From CAVWCQ01 sp963753545 (lineage in GTDB: Bacteria > Chloroflexota > Anaerolineae > Aggregatilineales > Aggregatilineaceae), in assembly GCA_963753545.1 (NCBI GenBank), contig CAVWCQ010000008.1, positions 3,658,001-3,722,000 on the forward strand: a stretch of DNA of 64,000 nucleotides, written 5' to 3'. The notes under the pieces are model-generated. The model made no database searches. It was not told where the DNA came from and was given only the letters and a program-made list of their open reading frames with translations. The position numbers and the translations under genes were made by a program. Below are positions 37,976 through 46,492 of the stretch, one piece after another (the stretch's first letter is position 1; each line of letters starts with the position of its first letter).

Positions 37976-38927
37976 ATGACTTCATCAACTTTGGAAAAAT
38001 CACCAAAGCGACAGATGCCCGCCCTGCGTTTTTATGAACGCTGGTGGATTTTTGCCAACGCCATGACTGATGGTTTGCTGGAACATCTCTGGCGGGCTAT
38101 CTATCGTTTTTCCAAACACGGCATGCGCGAAGCCGCCGCATTGTCGTATTATGGCGTCTTCTCAATCTTTCCGCTGCTACTGCTATTGATTATTGTGATC
38201 GGCACCATTCTTGGGCCAGCAGCGGCGCATGACCAGATTAACGACGTGCTCCGGCTGTTTTTGCCTGTCGCGACTGCGGATTTTCTCCAGGAAAATATTG
38301 CTCAGGCCCTCGATCAACGCGGCTCGTTTGGATTGGTGGCCGGGGCCAGTCTGCTCTGGTCGTCGCTGGGATTGTTCTCTAATCTATCGTCAGCGCTCAG
38401 CCGGACTTTTCGTGATGCCGACTCGCGCAATACCATCCATGACCGTTTTATTGGCCTTGGTATCATGATTGCCCTGTCACTGCTGCTGCTGTCTTCGCTG
38501 GTGATCTCAGTGATCTTCGGGCTGATTGACCTGTTCGTGTTTTATGGCACAACCTCCTGGATATCACTGGGCGCGCTCATTGTGCCTTTCAGCCTCAGTG
38601 TGGCCATCTTCGCCTTCCTCTACCGTTTCATTCCGCGCCGCCGGGTGCGCTGGGATGCTATCTGGATAGCGGCTTTTATGGGGGGCGGCGCGTGGGAAAT
38701 CGCCAAGCGGCTGTTCACCTGGTACCTGGATAATCTGGCATCCTACAGCCTCGTCTATGGCTCTGTGGCAACGATGATTGTGCTCATGTTCTGGGTCTAT
38801 CTGAGCGGGATTATCATTCTGCTGGGGGCAGAATTTTGCGTATCGTCTGGATGACTGGATGAGCAAAAGGTCGGTGCAGAACCTTCGCGTGTCCTACACC
38901 GACCAAGCCGAATCGGAACAGATTTAG
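37976..38927 (+). CDS. YihY/RNase BN-like inner membrane protein (one frameshift)
   Basis: About 316 residues after correction, with about six membrane segments and the family motifs REAAALSYYGVFSIFPLLLLL and FIPRRRVRWDAIWIAAFMGG. The original frame stops after LLGAEFCVSSG; removing one T from TTTT at 38833-38836 gives LLGAEFAYRLDDWMSK and a stop at 38925-38927. The family was once called RNase BN but is not an RNase; its function is unknown. The corrected stop shares two bases with the stop of the convergent methyltransferase gene. Confidence 0.82.
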
Positions 38928-39716
38928 AACCAGGCCGGACGCTCTAACACGTAGACCAAGCCCGGCGCTTCTGGCCGGAAGGGGCGAACGCGATAGGAAT
39001 TCGTGCGCCCGCACACCACCAGCCCAATCTGCTCGAACAGACTCTCCATCTCCTGCGTTGAAGGCCACCAGTTCTGGCGGTAGTATTCCTGCCGTTTGTG
39101 CTCCGGGCCAAAGAGCACGGTCTGCGTCTCCGCCATGCGGCTTTGCTGATCATATTTCTGACGATAGATCGCCGCGCCGCCATCCCACTCATCGTAGTGC
39201 TGGGAACGGCTGGGCAGTTCTGGCTCCCAATCATCCGTTCCGAGCAACAGGCGACCACCGGGCCGCAGCAGGCTGGCAACCTTCCACAGTGTTTCCATCG
39301 TCTGGTGACGGTTGTCGAACCACGTCAACAGATTTCCACAGAACTGGGCAACCGCATCAAATGGCCCGGCGAACGGCAGATTTGCCAGGTCGCCTTCTAC
39401 CCAATCAATCGTAAGACCGCTGCGCCGCGCACTGTAGCGGGCCAAAGACAGCAGATCGCGCGATAAATCCAAGCCAGTCACGCGCAGCCCGTAAGCGGCC
39501 AGAGGCAGGCTGTGCCGCCCCCACCCACTGCCCAGGTCCAAAACCCGGTCACCGGGCTGGAGATGGAGATGTGTTGACCGCGAACTGCACTTCAACGTTG
39601 GTATTCTCTGCCCATGCGCCGGGGGAGTTCCCCATCAGCATCTGGCGTGCCCAACCTGCCGCGATCTGGCGATACCAGGCGTTATTGTCTGTTTGGTGAA
39701 TCGTCAGGGTAAACAC
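38924..39716 (-). CDS. SAM-dependent methyltransferase, class I (one frameshift)
   Basis: About 263 residues after correction. The N-terminal part, from GTG 39716 with an AAAGGAAAA ribosome site, reads FTLTIHQTDNNAWYRQIAAG. The SAM-binding motif I is VLDLGSGWGRHSLPLA and motif II is VTGLDLS. The frame breaks near 39564-39570 with one extra base (joining FAVN to HLHLQPGDRV). The substrate is unknown. It lies 40 bases downstream of the ABC permease and may be in that operon. Confidence 0.82.
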
Positions 39717-39756
39717 GGCTGTTTTCCTTTCGTTGGCACACGGGCAAACGGAGCTT

Positions 39757-40587
39757 TTAACCGTTCCGCTTCAATTTGCCCGTGCGTTTGGTATAACGCT
39801 CTGCCCGCTGGAACAGGTATATTCCTAACGGCAGCATCACGATGCCCATGAAAAACAAGGGCCACACGAAACTCGTCGGACTTTTGTCTACCGTGCCGGG
39901 CAGCAGCGCCGAGCGCATCCCTTCCAGCACATAGGTCGCCGGGGAGATATGAGACAGCACCTGCAACCACTTCGGCAACACGGAGACCGGGTAGTAGATG
40001 CCCGATACCAGCAGGAAAAATGCCTGCACGATATTGGTCATCTGCGCACCGCGCTCCGGGTACAGCAGAGGCAGAATCGATGCCACCATGCCCAAACCGA
40101 CAAAGGACAGGCTGCCCACCAGTAAAATAACGGTGGCAGTTACAAAGTCCGCTCCCTCAAAACTGAGGTCAAAGAATCCCGCCACGGCAACAGCGATAAT
40201 CACCGTAAAGATAAAGCTGTAAACGATGGCGAAAATAGTTTGTCCAAGCATCTGGTTGTAGCGCCGGACAGGAGCCATAAACGTGTATTCAATGGTCCCT
40301 TCCCAGCGTTCCCAGGCGATCATCTCGCTGATGTTGTGAAAGATGCTGGCCAGAAAGCGCCAGACGAGCGTGCCAATCAGCAGATAGGTGATCAGAAAGT
40401 TCGCGTTGATCTGCTCTTGGCCGGTAATCTTGGCTGCACCGGCCCCAATAAAGGTCACGGAGAGCGCATCGGCTATGGAGTAGGCCATCCACACAACTTC
40501 CCAGCCCCAATAGCGCTTTACCAGATTAAAGTTGCGCGCCACAAATGCATACGATTGGCGCATTTCGATTTGAAGACTTTGTATCAT
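39757..40587 (-). CDS. ABC-2 type transporter permease
   Basis: 276 residues with about six membrane segments. The ABC-2 signature region (NIVQAFFLLVSGIYYPVSVLP, YVLEGMRSALL) is present. It forms the channel of an exporter driven by the ATPase gene 10 bases upstream. Cargo is unknown; relatives export drugs, lipids or polysaccharides. Confidence 0.9.
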   Translation of the reverse strand: MIQSLQIEMRQSYAFVARNFNLVKRYWGWEVVWMAYSIADALSVTFIGAGAAKITGQEQINANFLITYLLIGTLVWRFLASIFHNISEMIAWERWEGTIEYTFMAPVRRYNQMLGQTIFAIVYSFIFTVIIAVAVAGFFDLSFEGADFVTATVILLVGSLSFVGLGMVASILPLLYPERGAQMTNIVQAFFLLVSGIYYPVSVLPKWLQVLSHISPATYVLEGMRSALLPGTVDKSPTSFVWPLFFMGIVMLPLGIYLFQRAERYTKRTGKLKRNG

Positions 40588-40597
40588 GGCAGCCTCC

Positions 40598-41508
40598 TTA
40601 TGCCTCGACCCTTTCCTCTTCCAGTTCGTCTTTTTTGACCAGTTCTTTGCCGGTCAGTTCCATAAAGACGTCTTCCAGAGAGGGTTCATGCCCATTGCGG
40701 CGGATCCGCTGCTTGAGACCCTGCGGCGTATCCAGGGCAACGATTTTGCCTTCGTCCACGATGGCGATGCGATCACAGAGTGCATCTGCCTCATTCATAT
40801 CGTGGGTGGTGATGACAATCGTCGCGTGGTGAACATCACGCAGTTCATTCACGAACGACTGCACTTCCAGCTTCGAACGCGGGTCTAACCCAGTAGTCGG
40901 TTCGTCCAGCAGCAGCACAACCGGCTGTGTCAGGAAAGCGCGGGCAATCGCAACTTTCTGCTGCATGCCCCGGCTCATGTCTTCCATCGGCTCCCGGTAG
41001 CTGCTTTCACGCAGCCCAAGCCGCTTCAGAATTTCCTTGGCCTTACGATCCGCCTCTGGACCCCGACAGGCCGTACAACCGCGCTCCATAAAGCAAGTTC
41101 TCACGCGGACTGAGTTTCTTAAAGAACGCCGCCTCGACAGATACGCGGTTGATCAATCGCTTGACCTCGCATCTCGTCCTTAACCACATCGAGGCCAAAA
41201 ATGCTGACTGTCCCTTCATCCGGGATCAACAGGGTAGAAAGCAGCCGGATGAGCGTTGATTTTCCTGACCCATTGGGGCCGAGTACACCAAAAATCTCGC
41301 GCGGCTTGACCTCAAATGAAACATGATCAACGGCAGTGACAATCTCTTTGCCGCGCCGAGCCTTCGGGCCGTGCCCGTTGGTGGTCCCATTCCCATTCTG
41401 AGCGGGGGCAGCAGGTTTGATCAAGCGCCGCCAAAGCGGTTCTGATGTGGCATTGAAGCGCTTGACAACATTCTTAACCACTATCGCATTTTCTTCGGTG
41501 GACATCAT
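40598..41508 (-). CDS. ABC transporter ATP-binding protein (two frameshifts)
   Basis: About 302 residues after correction. Walker A GPNGSGKST, signature MSRGMQQKVAIARAF, Walker B VVLLLDEPTTGLDP, H-loop ITTHD. The N-terminal 60 residues before Walker A include a variable insert (NGNGTTNGHG). Frame breaks near 41160 (after EMRG, resuming KRLINRVSVEAAFFKKL) and near 41060-41066 (within a GGGG run) are each one extra base. The start ATG at 41508 has GGGAGAC upstream. It precedes its permease by 10 bases and has a leader with two hairpins (41569-41653). Confidence 0.88.
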
Positions 41509-41568
41509 GTCCAGGTCTCCCAATATATCTGACCGCTCAAAAGCTGTACTCTGCCCCCTGCCCAACAA

Positions 41569-41599
41569 AAAGCCGCGAGCAAGGGGCCCACGGCTTTTC
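41569..41599. terminator. Hairpin before the ABC transporter gene (bidirectional type)
   Basis: AAAAGCCG and CGGCTTTT flank a 15-base loop. In minus orientation it ends in T-rich sequence. It lies 60-90 bases upstream of the ABC ATPase start, after the stronger hairpin at 41626-41653. It may attenuate read-through into the transporter. Confidence 0.5.
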
Positions 41600-41625
41600 A
41601 ACTGACTCTTTAAAAGAGTGCTGAA

Positions 41626-41653
41626 ATAAAAACCGCGGGCAGTACGCCCGCGG
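41626..41653 (-). terminator. Strong terminator after the small ORF
   Basis: CCGCGGGC (41633-41640) and GCCCGCGG (41646-41653) form a perfect 8-bp stem with a 5-base loop. On the minus strand the hairpin is followed by five T then ATTT. It lies 25 bases past the small ORF stop. Confidence 0.85.
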
Positions 41654-41677
41654 CTGGTTTATCTCGTCACGAAGGAC

Positions 41678-41767
41678 TTAACAGCGAGCAGGCGCAACAC
41701 GACAAGGATTAGCGAAAACGTCGCCAATGGCTTGTGTGTGAAGACGGATCATCGTGTAGTTATCCAT
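41678..41767 (-). CDS. 29-residue small protein or leader peptide
   Basis: ATG (41767) to TAA (41678-41680). The AAAGGAG ribosome site ends 11 bases upstream; an in-frame GTG at 41773 gives better spacing (5 bases) and 31 residues. The peptide is MDNYTMIRLHTQAIGD... ending NPCRVAPARC, with two cysteines near the C-terminus. It has its own consensus promoter (41801-41829) and terminator (41626-41653), so the unit is complete and about 170 bases long. It could be an attenuation leader for the ABC exporter downstream, or a free small peptide or small RNA. I do not recognise a family. Confidence 0.55.
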   Translation of the reverse strand: MDNYTMIRLHTQAIGDVFANPCRVAPARC

Positions 41768-41800
41768 GAACACCTGCTCTCCTTTCATAGGTTGAAAGGC

Positions 41801-41829
41801 AGTATAGCATGCTCCACAATTCGTGTCAA
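41801..41829 (-). promoter_or_regulatory. Consensus promoter of the small ORF
   Basis: On the minus strand TTGACA (41829-41824) and TATACT (41806-41801) are separated by exactly 17 bases. The start is expected near 41794. A CTTTC/GAAAG stem may form at the very 5' end of the transcript, overlapping the ribosome site. Confidence 0.75.
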
Positions 41830-41843
41830 GCAAAAGATGTATA

Positions 41844-41864
41844 CCCTTTTTAATAGAAAAAGGG
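41844..41864 (-). terminator. Terminator of the Nramp transporter gene
   Basis: CCCTTTTT (41844-41851) pairs with AAAAAGGG (41857-41864) around a five-base loop. It lies directly after the transporter stop codon and before the small-ORF promoter. Confidence 0.6.
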
Positions 41865-41867
41865 ATG

Positions 41868-43129
41868 TTAATTCAACAAATTCGGAAAAACCGAGACCAG
41901 CAGCAAAATCACTGTCAGCAAAATCAGTATGACAACTGTCGCCCAGGAAATCACGTTGTAGATACGGCGGTTCGTAAACTTGCCCATCAGCCGCTTGTTA
42001 TTGATCAGCAGCAGCATCAAGATCAGGATGACAGGGAGCAGCACGCCGTTCATGGTCTGGCTGACGATCATGGCCTGGATCAGCGACTTGATCGGCAGCA
42101 GGATAATCAACGCGCCCAGAACAATCAACGCCGTATAAATACTGAAAAAGACTGGCGCTTCATGGAACTTGCGATTCACACTGGATTCCCAGCCAAACGC
42201 CTCACAGACCGTATAGGCTGTCGAAAGGGGCAGAATGCTCGCCGCGAACAGAGACGCATTCAGCAAGCCCAGCGCGAACAAGGTTGACGCGTACTTTCCC
42301 GCCAGCGGTTTGAGGGCCAGGGCAGCATCGCTGGCACTGTCGATCTTCACACCTGTCCGGTGCAGCGTATCAGCGCAGGCGATGGTGATGAACGTGGCGA
42401 CGACCACCGCGAACAGCGCTCCTACGACCACATCCAGAACTTCGTAGCGGTAATCTTCGGGTTTCATGCCCTTATCAGCAATGGCTGACTGCTGGTAGAA
42501 CTGCATCCAGGGGGCAATCGTCGTGCCGATGATGGTCACAAAAATGGTCACATAACCCACTTCAAAATGAAAACTGGGACTAACTGTCGCATGAGCGACC
42601 TCGTTCCAATCGGGTTTGGTCATGATGCCGGATGCAATATATGAAAGATAAATCGCGCTGGCGACGAGAAAAACCCGTTCACGTGCTTGTAATTGCCCTT
42701 GACGATGAGCAGCCAGACACCGAGAGCCGCCACCGGCACGGAGATATATTTGCTGATGCCAAAAATCTCCATACTGGCGGCAATACCAGCAAATTCGCTG
42801 ACAGTGTTCGCCAGGTTGACAAATAGAAAGATGCTCAAAATAAGCACGGTGATCCGCACGCCCATCATTTCGCGGATCAGATCGGCCAGGCCTTTGCCTG
42901 TGATCACACCCAGGCGGGCGCTCATTTCCTGGATGATGATCAGGGCGACGGCGACCAGGGGCATCATCCACAGGAGCGTATATCCATAATTTGCGCCTGC
43001 GACAGAATAGGTGGTGATGCCGCCAGCGTCGTTATCGACATTGGCGGTGATGATGCCCGGCCCCAGAACCGACAGCATCAGCAGCAAGCGAGTTCGGCTA
43101 AAACGACGTCTGCGAAAAAGAGTCAGCAC
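41868..43129 (-). CDS. Nramp-family divalent metal transporter (one frameshift)
   Basis: About 420 residues and 10-11 membrane segments after correction. The Nramp metal-binding region near the N-terminus (GPGIITANVDNDAGGITTYS) has the DNDAG variant of the DPGN motif; helix 6 reads GTTIAPWMQFYQQ. Variation at these sites occurs in Mg/Mn-type Nramp relatives. The frame breaks near 42680: one base is missing (KHV then ERVFLVASAIYLSYI). It probably imports Mn2+, Mg2+ or Fe2+. The partner gene with MgtE_N and CBS domains lies 18 bases upstream. Confidence 0.85.
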
Positions 43130-43147
43130 GATATATTCCTCCGCTTG

Positions 43148-44390
43148 TTAGCGATAAAAATGGGGCAGCCGCTTCTTCCAGGCGGTAGGAATAATTTTAT
43201 CCAGCGCGTCATCAGCCGTGACAATGCCGTGCATCTGACCTTCGTCATCGACCACAGGAATTGCCAGTAGATTATATTTGGAGATCATATGGGCGACTTC
43301 CTCCTGTTCTTCCAACAGGCCAACCGTCACCAGTCGGGTTTCCATGAAATCAGAAATACGCGCAAAGGGCGGCGAGAGGACCAGTTGGCGCAGAGAGAAA
43401 ACGCCTTCCAAGTGATCGTTAGCTCCTAGCACATAGATGTAATAAATCGTCTCGGCCTCGTGTGCGTTTTGCCGGAGATGGTTGATCACCTGTTCAGCCG
43501 TCAGTTTCTGGCAGAATATGAATATACTCCGTATTCATGATCCCGCCGGCGCTGTCTTCGGGATAAGCCAGCAGCCGCCGCACATCTTCGGCCTCTTCCT
43601 CTTCCATCAGGTTAAGCAGTTCTTCACCGCGCTCATCTGACAGCTCAGCGAGCAGGTCGGCAGCGTCATCCGGAGCCATCTCTTCCAGCACATCAGCAAT
43701 ACGCTCGTCGGGCATCTGTTCGATCAGGCTGACCTGGAATTCCGGTTCGACCTCTTCCAGCGTATCGGCCAGGGCCTTCACATCCAGCGCATCGAGAATG
43801 CGTCCACTTTCGACGCGGCTCAGATCGCTGAGAATTTCAGCCAGATCGGCGGGATGCAGTTCGGAAAGGCCCTGGCCAGGAACCCTTAGGCGCGAAGCCC
43901 GCCGGCCAGCAGTTCAACATCATCCCACGAGATAGTGCCTTTGGTCTTGTTTTGCGGTCTCGATCCAATCCGCAACCTTAGTCATTCCCAGGCGGCGGAA
44001 AATGCCGCCGCTGCCCACATCCACATTCGAGACATAAATGTCGCCGTTGATGTTCGTCAGTTCCAGGTCATTGACCCGAACCACGCGAATCCCGTTGACA
44101 TCGATAATCTGCTTGTCCAGCACATCGCGTACCAGATACAGATCCTGTTCAGAAGATGGGAAGGTATTCACATCTGACAACCGCTTGCGGATAGGAATGC
44201 CCGGAGCCGTCAAAATGACAATATCAGAAGCAGGAACCGTGATCATCTGCTTTCCCCGCTTGATGAGCATCGCTATGACCTGAGGATGGGGAATTTTGCC
44301 GAGATGAACAATAAAATCTTTAAACGAACCGATACGCCGCCCGTCAACATCCGTTACAGGTTTCCCGATGATTTCACTGATAAACACCAT
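43148..44390 (-). CDS. PRC-barrel / MgtE_N / CBS-pair regulatory protein (three frameshifts)
   Basis: About 413 residues after correction. Two PRC-barrel units (about 1-150; SEIIGKPVTDVDGRRIGSFKD, and VDVNGIRVVRVNDLEL-like), a superhelical MgtE_N domain (LSELHPADLAEILSDLS...PDERIADVLEEMAPDDAADLL), then a CBS pair (FMETRLVTV...IPVVDDEGQMHGIVTADDAL). There is no membrane domain, so this is not a full MgtE channel but its metal-sensing cytosolic part. Frame breaks: near 43957 (one extra), near 43889 (one missing), near 43505 (one extra). It lies immediately upstream of the Nramp gene and probably gates or senses for it. ATG at 44390 has AGGGAGAA upstream. Confidence 0.85.
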
Positions 44391-44410
44391 AACCCATTCT
44401 CCCTAAAGCC

Positions 44411-44512
44411 CTAGTGCCGAATGAGAGACAAAACAGTCCAGCCGGTCTGCACGCGAAGCCGCACACCGGTCTGAGGAGGAGTTAACCTGTCATCAAAAAC
44501 AAAGATGACCAT
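44411..44512 (-). CDS. Possible 33-residue leader ORF
   Basis: ATG (44512) to TAG (44411-44413), with GGAGG seven bases upstream. That GGAGG is the distal arm of the terminator hairpin 44519-44549, so translation and hairpin formation would exclude each other. The sequence (MVIFVFDDRLTPPQTG...) is not recognised. The evidence is position only; it may be chance. Confidence 0.3.
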   Translation of the reverse strand: MVIFVFDDRLTPPQTGVRLRVQTGWTVLSLIRH

Positions 44513-44549
44513 AAAAAAGCCTCCGTGAGTTCTAGGCTCTCTCGGAGGC
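44513..44549 (-). terminator. Terminator inside the leader of the PRC/MgtE_N-Nramp operon
   Basis: GCCTCCG...CTCACGGAGGC (minus strand) forms a long hairpin at 44519-44549 followed by six T. It lies about 135 bases after the expected start and 120 bases before the first start codon, a layout typical of transcriptional attenuation or a riboswitch. Confidence 0.7.
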
Positions 44550-44690
44550 AAGAAGATTACATGCGGAGTTTTATCCTACCGAAAGAGCAGTGGTATGTGA
44601 TTGTGTACTGCTGCCTGGGCCAGGCCCAGGTTGGGTAAGACAGAGTTGGTACTCATGTTTCCATTGTTCTAATTGAACGGAACACTGCTA
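44550..44690 (-). promoter_or_regulatory. Structured leader, candidate cis-regulatory RNA of a metal-transport operon
   Basis: About 140 bases between the promoter and the in-leader terminator. It holds an inverted repeat GTTC-N5-GAAC (44666-44678) just after the expected start, a CCTGGGCC/GGCCCAGG hairpin, and GGTAGGATAAAACTCCGCATG close to the terminator. I could not match it by eye to the Mg2+ M-box or the Mn2+ yybP-ykoY aptamer, so the class is open. Confidence 0.4.
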
Positions 44691-44719
44691 ATTGTCGGTC
44701 TATTGAGCCGCTTTGTCAA
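44691..44719 (-). promoter_or_regulatory. Promoter of the PRC/MgtE_N-Nramp operon
   Basis: On the minus strand TTGACA (44719-44714) and GACAAT (44696-44691) are 17 bases apart. The -10 matches four of six consensus positions. The start is expected near 44684, giving a leader of about 295 bases. Confidence 0.55.
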
Positions 44720-44738
44720 CTATTTTTTGGCAATTTTT

Positions 44739-44752
44739 CGTTTGTGCAAACG
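44739..44752. promoter_or_regulatory. Perfect 14-base palindrome between glnA and the metal-transport operon
   Basis: CGTTTG-TG-CAAACG. It lies about 20 bases upstream of the -35 of the minus-strand promoter and about 70 bases upstream of glnA, so it could be an operator for either divergent gene. It does not match the GlnR (TGTNA-N7-TNACA) or MntR/MntABC-type boxes by eye. Confidence 0.4.
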
Positions 44753-44819
44753 CGGCGGGTTATGATCAATTCTATTCTAGAGATAGAGTACTATTTTTTT
44801 GATTGAAGGAGCTTTTTTC

Positions 44820-46250
44820 ATGTTTGAGACTTTTGACCAGGTGCGTTATTACCTTGCCGAACACCATATCCAGATGGTTGATCTCAAGTTCAGCGATTTA
44901 TGGGGGCGCTGGCATCACCTGACCGATTCCAGCGGAGCCAGTTTACCGCGTCGATCTATGGAGGCGGGAATCGGCTTTGACGGTTCGGCGGTGGGGTTAA
45001 AGAGCGTCAAGGCCGGCGACATGGTGCTGGTTCCCGACCTGACAACGGGCGTAACGATCCGTTCTGGGATGCGCGCACCCTCAGTTTTATCTGCACTACG
45101 CTGGAAGCCGACACGCACCAGATTTTCACCAACGATCCGCGCAATATCGCCATCCGGGCTGAAGAATATCTGCGCGAACTCCGGCATTGCCGATGAAAGC
45201 CGCTGGGGTCCGGAATTCGAGTTTTATGTTTTTGACGATGTAGCCTATGAAAACGGCGTCAACCGCGCCAGCTATCGCCTGAATTCGCAGGAAGCCGACT
45301 GGAACAGCGCGGACGGCGGGCATGGGCATTACATTCCCCTGCATGGCGGCTACCACGCCATCCCGCCCAAAGACCAGCCTCTACAACCTGCGCGCCGAAA
45401 TGTCGCTCAATCTGCAGCGATGGGCGTGCCGGTCAAGTATCACCACCACGAGGTAGGCGGGCCCGGCCAGTCGGAGATCGAAACGCCGATGATGGGGCTG
45501 ATGCACGGCGGGCGACGCCACCATGATGGTCAAATATGTCACCAAGATGACGGCGCATGAGCCATGGCAAACCGTGACCTTTATGCCCAAACCGCTCTAT
45601 GGCGAAGCGGGCAGCGGGATGCACTTTCACCAGCATCTCTTCAAACAGGCGATGCAACCTGTTTTATGACGCAGAGGGGTACGGCTGCTCAGCCAGACGG
45701 CGCTTTATTACATCGGCGGGCTGCTGACGCACGGCCCGGCGCTGCTGGCGTTGACCAACCCCAGCACCAATTCCTACCGCCGCCTGGTGCCCGGCTTCGA
45801 GGCCCCGGTGAATGCCTTCTTCTCGCTCGGCAACCGCAGCGCGGCGATCCGTATCCCCAAGTACGCCACGCAGCCCGACACGGCCCGCATGGAATTTCGC
45901 CCGCCAGATGCCACCTGCAACGTCGTACCTGGCGCTGGCGGCCCAATTAATGGCCGGACTGGACGGCATCCGCCGCAAGATCGACCCGACGGCGGCCGGG
46001 TTTGGCCCGATCGATGCCAATATTTTCGCCTGGAGCGACGAGCAGCGGGCCAGCGATCAAGAAGCTGCCCAGGGTCGCTGGATGAGGCGCTGCGCGCACT
46101 GGAAGAGGACCATGAATTTCTGCTGGCAGGGCGACGTGTTCAGCGAGGAATTGATCCGGCAGTGGGTGGATTATAAGCGCAAGTCGGAATATTACGCAGG
46201 TGCGCAACCGCCCGCACCCCTACGAAGTCAGCCTGTATTTTGATGTGTAG
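44820..46250 (+). CDS. glnA: Glutamine synthetase, type I (about 14 single-base indels)
   Basis: Restored by eye to about 474 residues, normal for GlnA. It makes glutamine from glutamate, ammonia and ATP. All classic blocks are recovered once frames are joined: FDGSAVGLKSV, GPEFEFYVFDD, HHHEVGGPGQSEIE, TFMPKPLYGEAGSGMHFHQ, NPSTNSYRRLVPGFEAP and NRSAAIRIPKYA. Shifts are seen near 45058, 45180, 45373, 45420, 45510, 45561-45575 (a compensating pair), 45648, 45690, 45929, 46052, 46077, 46128 and 46199. The net is +6, consistent with the 1,431-base span. The Tyr of the adenylylation site (NLY) cannot be judged. ATG 44820 has GAAGGAG eight bases upstream. Confidence 0.88.
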
Positions 46251-46309
46251 AAGAGATATTTTGCGGGGCGGATGAATAAGACCCGCCCCGGTGCGACCTT
46301 CGGTCAGGT

Positions 46310-46492
46310 GGGCGCTGCTTGCTGCGCCCAATATGCGTCAAGTTAAGAAATAAACGTTATGAGTTGCGGGCAGGCCCTCATCCCCTGCCCCTTCCCCCAC
46401 AGCTTCGCGGGGGGAAGGGGAAAACGATTTAGAAAAGAGCGTTCCCTGGCTTAAGTTGACACGAATAGGGCGCGGCAAGCAGCGCCCCTACA
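46310..46492. repeat. Intergenic mosaic repeat R1, copy C
   Basis: It follows a GGGGCGG/CCGCCCC hairpin (46265-46289) that may end glnA transcripts. The 79 bases 46375-46453 match copy A (21363-21441) at all but two positions, including the CCCCTTCCCCC hairpin (46388-46420). The tail has TTAAGTTGACACGAATAG and GGGCGCGGCAAGCAGCGCCC. It ends just inside the 3' end of the P1 peptidase gene. Confidence 0.75.

Noticed and set aside
44550..44690. M-box or yybP-ykoY riboswitch
   Set aside because: I could not find their conserved core sequences by eye.
44820..46250. glnA as a true pseudogene or programmed frameshifting
   Set aside because: Fourteen shifts with intact conserved blocks and no slippery-site pattern; error is more likely.
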